Positions 14,968-18,095 of a stretch of DNA of 18,095 nt are shown here, in pieces. The stretch's first letter is position 1. Every line of letters begins with the position of its first letter. The DNA comes from Methanosarcinaceae archaeon UBA470 (lineage in GTDB: Archaea; Halobacteriota; Methanosarcinia; Methanosarcinales; Methanosarcinaceae), in NCBI GenBank assembly GCA_002508425.1, contig DAKU01000155.1:1-18095 (forward strand), written 5' to 3'. A program made the position numbers and the translations under genes. The notes beneath the pieces were generated by a model. That model was given only the letters and a program-made list of their open reading frames with translations. It was not told the origin of the DNA and made no database searches.

Positions 14968-15576
14968 ATGACAGCTATCAAGAAATGGAATGCAGCAACC
15001 ATTGAAATGGTACTAATCAACAGCGATACTCCTATTCCCCGCAGGGTACTGCATACCTATACTCCAAAAGATATGGGATTAAATGGTAGAGTACATGTCC
15101 GGAAAACTAGCCTGCAGGAATATCGCTATTATTATCCTGGGATCCTTGATTCCCTGTTGCACATAGATTTTCCTCATCAGCTCCATGCTTATTTGCTTCC
15201 TTCCCTGCATGCTGTCGTACTTGAGCAGTGGTGCTTGCAGCATAAACTCCGGCCTTACAGGTTCCGTGCAATGCCTTCTGGAAAGACTGCAACTGGAACT
15301 ATCAGCCGGATGGAAAGTGCGTTCTACGCTTTCATACGTGGCTCGCAGGAAGCTGGTATTAACAAGCTGCGGTGGATTTCGAACTTAGATATAGCTCCGG
15401 ATGAAGCAGTGAAACTCAATGAGCCGATCCTTATTCGAAAAATTGTATCTAAGATGTGGTTTTTGGACTGGACCCCGGACCGTATTGGCACCTGGGAGTT
15501 TGTAGAACGCCATGGAATAGACATTGATCTTAGTTCCCTGCAGCCTGTCAAAGAGATACTTGTCTCAGAATCATGA
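14968..15576 (+). CDS. Hypothetical protein, 202 residues, unrecognised
   Basis: I do not recognise a family. The protein is soluble, with no signal peptide or membrane helix, and rich in aromatic residues: six tryptophans (KKWN, EQWC, LRWI, KMWFLDW, TWEF) and a YRYYYPG motif. Other recognisable patches are DFPHQLHAYLLPSLHAV, PSGKTATGTISRMES and FIRGSQEAGINK. The last third (ILIRKIVSKMWFLDWTPDRI, then TWEFVERHGIDI) could form a helix-turn-helix-like unit, but this is weak. ATG 14968 is chosen because the TATA spacing predicts transcription starting there; GTG 14962 would add two residues. It lies between the two copies of a diverged repeat and next to an integrase and a transposase-like scrap, which suggests element cargo. 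Codon use resembles the host genes more than the integrase. Confidence 0.7.
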   Translation: MTAIKKWNAATIEMVLINSDTPIPRRVLHTYTPKDMGLNGRVHVRKTSLQEYRYYYPGILDSLLHIDFPHQLHAYLLPSLHAVVLEQWCLQHKLRPYRFRAMPSGKTATGTISRMESAFYAFIRGSQEAGINKLRWISNLDIAPDEAVKLNEPILIRKIVSKMWFLDWTPDRIGTWEFVERHGIDIDLSSLQPVKEILVSES

Positions 15577-15727
15577 GTTAGAGCAGGTATTCTTTTCTTA
15601 CTACTTTTTTTGCTTTTCCTGGGTGGGTAAATACATATATTTAACCACTTTGAACATAGCTGAATATAAACAACTCCTATTTATATTTTTTAAAGGCCGT
15701 TGGTTAGGATAAAGGAGGAAGAAAAAA

Positions 15728-15799
15728 GCATCAAAACATATATAAAAACCCATGGCCGAAGGCATCAAACATATTCATAAAAACAAGGATCATCAAAAC
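15728..15799 (+). repeat. Short imperfect tandem repeats (GCATCAAAACATATataAAAAC type)
   Basis: Unit 1 (15728-15749, GCATCAAAACATATATAAAA plus AC) and unit 2 (15762-15784, GCATCAAACATATTCATAAA plus AAC) recur with a 34-bp period. A partial third unit, CATCAAAAC, is at 15791-15799. This could be a decayed iteron-like or regulator-binding array; no function can be assigned. Confidence 0.4.
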
Positions 15800-15858
15800 G
15801 ACTGGTCATTAAGACATTGTCTCACATTTCCCTGGATGTAGATTTTTGTAAATAAATT

Positions 15859-15961
15859 CAGTAAATAATCTACAATTATTAATTTATTCATCTATTATTT
15901 AGATTTTATAAATATGTGATAGTGGGGAGAATAGGTTTATCGAAAATCTCTAGAATAAATG
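15859..15961 (+). repeat. Diverged direct repeat, copy B
   Basis: Partner of 14444-14548, same orientation, 1.4 kb away. Conserved blocks are ATTATTAATTTA and TAGGTTTATCGAAAATCTCT (15932-15951). It ends about 60 bp before the promoter of the DtxR-family gene, so the hypothetical gene and the transposase scrap lie exactly between the two copies. Confidence 0.5.
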
Positions 15962-16020
15962 CACTTCAATTTTATGGTGACATAAAAAAGAGGGGTAATC
16001 AGAATCCTCATTATAGAATC

Positions 16021-16034
16021 ACTATACTTAAATA
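16021..16034 (+). promoter_or_regulatory. Promoter of the DtxR/MntR-family gene
   Basis: ACTATACTTAAATA, with TATA-like CTTAAATA, is identical to the 14-mer at 8401 and has the same 65-nt distance to the start codon. The predicted leader is about 30 nt and carries AAGGTAGTG before the ATG at 16086. Confidence 0.5.
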
Positions 16035-16085
16035 CTAATTCAACTCTCATTTCAATTATTATTAATCTAATTAAGGTAGTGCCTC

Positions 16086-16589
16086 ATGACAACTGAACGA
16101 GTTGAAGATTATTTAAAAATAATTGACAAAATAATAGAGACGAAAGGTTATGCCCAGGTAAAAGATGTGTCCAGAGAACTAAACTTAAGTTCTCCAACAG
16201 TCACTGGAATGTTTCAGAAACTTACCAAAATGGGGTATATCAACTATGAGAAGTACGGTGGTGCTACACTTACTGAAGAAGGCAAAACGCTGGCTAAGAC
16301 TACAATAGAAAAACACAGCACCATCCATGATTTTCTTCTAATGATCGGTCTTGATGAAGAAATATCTAACCATGATGCATGCAAAATTGAACATATATTA
16401 ACACCCGAAACGTTTGATAGAATTACAAAGTTTGTAGAATATATGCGACATAATGAGGAATTATCCTTGTGTCTGGATCACTTCAAATATTTCTATGAGA
16501 CCGGACAAAAAATACATTGTACCATAGCTTCAAGAACTGAATGCCCTGTTCATGGAAAAAAATACATCGTAGAAAACACTGAGAAATAA
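16086..16589 (+). CDS. DtxR/MntR-family metal-dependent transcriptional repressor
   Basis: The 167-residue protein aligns without gaps, from memory, with Bacillus subtilis MntR over its first 120 residues. It has a winged helix (LSSPTVTGMFQKLTKMGYI with wing YEKYGGATLTEEG) and a dimerisation domain (HDACKIEHILTPETFDRI). Metal-ligand positions of MntR read D8, K11 (Glu in MntR), H77, C99 (Glu in MntR, Cys in DtxR), E102 and H103. A cysteine here is typical of iron-responsive DtxR-type sites, so an Fe(II) sensor is favoured. A 45-residue C-terminal extension adds C129, C145 and H156 and C153 in TECPVHGKK. It should repress metal-uptake or activate metal-efflux genes. It abuts a decayed P-type ATPase and faces a FeoC-like gene. 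Confidence 0.9.
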   Translation: MTTERVEDYLKIIDKIIETKGYAQVKDVSRELNLSSPTVTGMFQKLTKMGYINYEKYGGATLTEEGKTLAKTTIEKHSTIHDFLLMIGLDEEISNHDACKIEHILTPETFDRITKFVEYMRHNEELSLCLDHFKYFYETGQKIHCTIASRTECPVHGKKYIVENTEK

Positions 16590-16591
16590 GT

Positions 16592-17536
16592 GAGAAAAGC
16601 TCCCTGCAAAGAATGATACGTCTTGTGGAATCCACAGATGCCGGAAAAGCAAAGATAGTAAAACTTGCAGACCGATGGGCTACATGGATAGTTATTGCTG
16701 CACTCCTGTCTGCTGCAGGAACATGGATAATCACAGGTGATATCATCCGTGCGGTTACCATTCTGGTAGTATTCTGTCCTTGTGGACTTGTTCTTGCAAC
16801 TCCGACTGCAATTGTAGCAGGGATCGGAAACGCAACAAAATACGGCATCCTTGTTCGTGAAGGTGATGCTCTTGAGCGCCTTGCCGGAGTTCACCGGATA
16901 GTTTTTGATAAAACAGGAACCCTTACTCGTGGTGAGATGGCAGTTGTAGCAGTAGAGAGCTTCGCTCAGGACATCCGATTGGAAAAGCAATAATTAGAGA
17001 TTTCAACTCATCCTGCAATAAAGATCCATGCAATGGGATTAGCAAGTAGCCTGTTTACCGGTGACAATCCACAGGCAGCAAATCACATAGCAGGCATCGC
17101 AGGAATTAATGATGTGCGAGCTTCCTGCTTGCCGGAAGATAAAATGATGTTTATCGGTAAATATCAGGAAAAAGGTGAGCGTATATGTATGCTAGGTGAT
17201 GGCGTGAATGATGCCCCTGCATTAAAAGTTGCAAACGTTGGCATTGCAATGGGTAGTGTTGGCAGTGACATTGCTATTGAAGCGGCGGATATTGCACTTG
17301 CAGGAGATGATATAAGACAGATTCCACATCTTTTAGGCTTATCCCATAAAACCATGAAGACCATCAGACAGAACCTAACATTTTCCATGGGTTTGAATTT
17401 TGTTGCGATAGCATTAGCAATGACAGGTATATTAAATCCGGTAGCAGGAGCTCTGGTCCACAATGCCGGCTCGGTTCTTGTTATCATTAATTCCTCACTA
17501 TTGCTGAACTGGAAATCGTCATCTTTAATATCTTAA
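16592..17536 (+). pseudogene. Decayed P1B-type heavy-metal ATPase (5' truncated, N-domain deleted, in-frame TAA)
   Basis: One reading frame carries ordered pieces of a metal-pumping P1B ATPase: SSLQRMIRLVE, the membrane metal site CPC (16775-16783, FCPCGLVLATPT), phosphorylation site DKTGTLT (from 16907), TGDN (from 17057), hinge GDGVNDAP (from 17195) and the last two helices with HNAGSVLVIINS. The metal-binding head, first helices and actuator domain (TGES) are missing. The frame starts abruptly right after the DtxR-family stop codon. Between VAVESF and HAMGLASSLFTGDN most of the nucleotide-binding domain is gone, and TAA (16991-16993) interrupts the frame. A remnant ISTHP may mark the SEHP motif. 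Intact relatives expel Cu, Zn, Cd or similar ions; this copy cannot pump. Two peptides (from ATG 16613 and ATG 17033) could still be made. Confidence 0.85.
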
Positions 17537-17539
17537 ATT

Positions 17540-17842
17540 TTAAAGATAAATAATTTTTCTGTTCCCACTCTCAGTCAATCGATATGAAGCCCCTGTTAAG
17601 ATCACACTTTTGCTCTTATGACATGCACCACATCCTTTACAACATGAAGAACGGGTACTACAATCGTTTATGTTTTCCTCACGCACCTCAATGTCCCCAT
17701 TGTTCTCCATCAACGAAGGCAACTGCTTGAATTCTTCAGGTTTCATATTGAGAGACCTGGATGCTGCACCTACGGTGAAGTTATCACCGGATTCCAACAA
17801 TCCGGCAACCTTCCTCAAAAAATATTTGTAACCAATTACCAT
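17540..17842 (-). CDS. FeoC-like winged-helix protein with cysteine cluster
   Basis: The 100-residue protein has an N-terminal winged-helix-like part (residues 1-55: FLRKVAGLLES, FTVGAASRSLNMKPEEF, LPSLMENNGDIEV). A cysteine patch follows at C61, C67, C68, C71 and C74 (CSTRSSCCKGCGACHKSK). The fold order and Cys spacing recall FeoC, which helps the ferrous iron transporter FeoB and can bind an Fe-S cluster. The tail (LTGASYRLTESGNRKIIYL) resembles the wing end of archaeal regulators. ATG 17842 is chosen because AGGAA precedes it; a longer frame from 17905 would overlap the upstream gene. It lies 29 bp after the upstream membrane-protein gene, so they are probably one operon. Its stop is 3 bp from the stop of the convergent ATPase remnant. 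Confidence 0.6.
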   Translation of the reverse strand: MVIGYKYFLRKVAGLLESGDNFTVGAASRSLNMKPEEFKQLPSLMENNGDIEVREENINDCSTRSSCCKGCGACHKSKSVILTGASYRLTESGNRKIIYL

Positions 17843-17871
17843 ATTCGTTCCTCGTTTTATTCTAATTACCT

Positions 17872-18095
17872 CTACAGTTTGACCGCTGCGAACCTGTCCT
17901 TCCAAGCCAAAAATGCTGCAAGAACAGGTATGCCAAGATATACTCCCGGCCTAAATTGATCAACTATATGCCAGTCAGCATAATCTTCCGGAAGCAGGAA
18001 AGAATCCAGTAGGGTCCCTGCTCCCACAAGTGCATATACCAGCATGAATACTAAGGACATAATCATGCCAACGTACACGAACGATATCCCTTCGT
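17872..18095 (-). CDS. C-terminal end of a membrane protein gene (5' part outside window), possibly FeoB-associated
   Basis: The frame is open to the right edge and ends in TAG. The visible 74 residues have a long hydrophobic helix (YVGMIMSLVFMLVYALVGAG), a loop (LLPEDYADWHIVDQFRPG) and a second helix (VYLGIPVLAAFLAWKDRF) with a short basic end. A GTG at 18078 could be a start, but the frame continues upstream with plausible residues (EGISF), so the gene is probably longer. I do not recognise the family from this piece. A FeoB-type iron transporter or a partner of it is suggested only by the FeoC-like gene directly downstream. Confidence 0.5.
   Translation of the reverse strand, partial: EGISFVYVGMIMSLVFMLVYALVGAGTLLDSFLLPEDYADWHIVDQFRPGVYLGIPVLAAFLAWKDRFAAVKL

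Larger units (their letters stand above)
15577..16085. other. Intergenic region with short tandem repeats, repeat copy B and the DtxR-family promoter
   Basis: No convincing gene lies in these 509 bases. It contains an orphan AAAGGAGG (from 15712) with no start codon at a usable distance, imperfect short repeats (15728-15799), repeat copy B (15859-15961) and a promoter (16021-16034). The other sequence is AT-rich. Confidence 0.5.

Noticed and set aside
15728..15799. CRISPR array
   Set aside because: Only two to three imperfect AT-rich units with short, unequal gaps and no cas genes; not a CRISPR.
15752..15841. 29-codon frame from ATG 15752 (MAEGIKHIHKNKDHQNDW)
   Set aside because: It overlaps the tandem repeats, has no ribosome binding site at a usable distance (AAAGGAGG is about 30 nt away) and resembles repeat-derived coding by chance.
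16991..16993. Recoding of the in-frame stop in the ATPase remnant
   Set aside because: Methanosarcinales recode UAG as pyrrolysine, but this codon is UAA, and neighbouring deletions already inactivate the protein.
17033..17536. Independent soluble P-type-ATPase-like (MJ0968-type) gene
   Set aside because: It is in the same frame as the upstream CPC/DKTGT piece across a single TAA and still ends with two membrane helices, so a broken P1B ATPase explains it better.

Overview
The window looks like chromosomal DNA of a methanogenic archaeon of the order Methanosarcinales, probably family Methanosarcinaceae. The evidence is a large secreted protein built like the disaggregatase-related surface proteins of that group, a ccmABC set for c-type cytochrome maturation, an iron-sulfur flavoprotein with the compact cysteine motif first described in Methanosarcina, an archaeal-type alanine dehydrogenase, and AT-rich TATA boxes in front of genes with GGAG or GGTGAT ribosome binding sites. 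The species is not assigned.

Layout. Positions 1-2834 (minus) hold the N-terminal 944 codons of a modular surface protein: beta-helix, two PKD domains, a DNRLRE/disaggregatase-type domain and the start of a third PKD domain. After an AT-rich gap come a BASS-family transporter and a HAD phosphatase (3264-4909, plus), which meet an FMN-dependent old-yellow-enzyme-type reductase tail to tail. Next is the ccmABC operon (8238 to 6061, minus), which should supply heme for cytochrome c maturation. Divergent from it lies a 36-codon single-helix membrane microprotein that is easily overlooked.

The middle (8.7-13.1 kb) is housekeeping and redox: a YggS-type PLP protein, a divergent HxlR regulator / iron-sulfur flavoprotein pair with overlapping inverted repeats and a leader hairpin, a SlyD-like FKBP, a flavodoxin-fold quinone reductase, and an ornithine cyclodeaminase/alanine dehydrogenase family enzyme.

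From 13.1 to 16 kb the DNA is accessory. It holds a tyrosine recombinase with codon use unlike its surroundings, a scrap resembling the N-terminus of a transposase, an unrecognised 202-residue protein whose TATA box sits inside a palindrome, a diverged 100-bp direct repeat on either side of these, and short tandem repeats. This looks like an eroded integrated element.

The right end concerns metals. A DtxR/MntR-family repressor with altered metal ligands is followed directly by a decayed heavy-metal P-type ATPase (5' truncated, nucleotide-binding domain deleted, in-frame TAA). It converges on a FeoC-like winged-helix protein with a cysteine cluster and the end of a membrane protein gene that runs off the window. 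An iron-uptake locus is the simplest reading, but that is inference.

No rRNA, tRNA or CRISPR array was seen. All family calls come from reading motifs; no database search was run.
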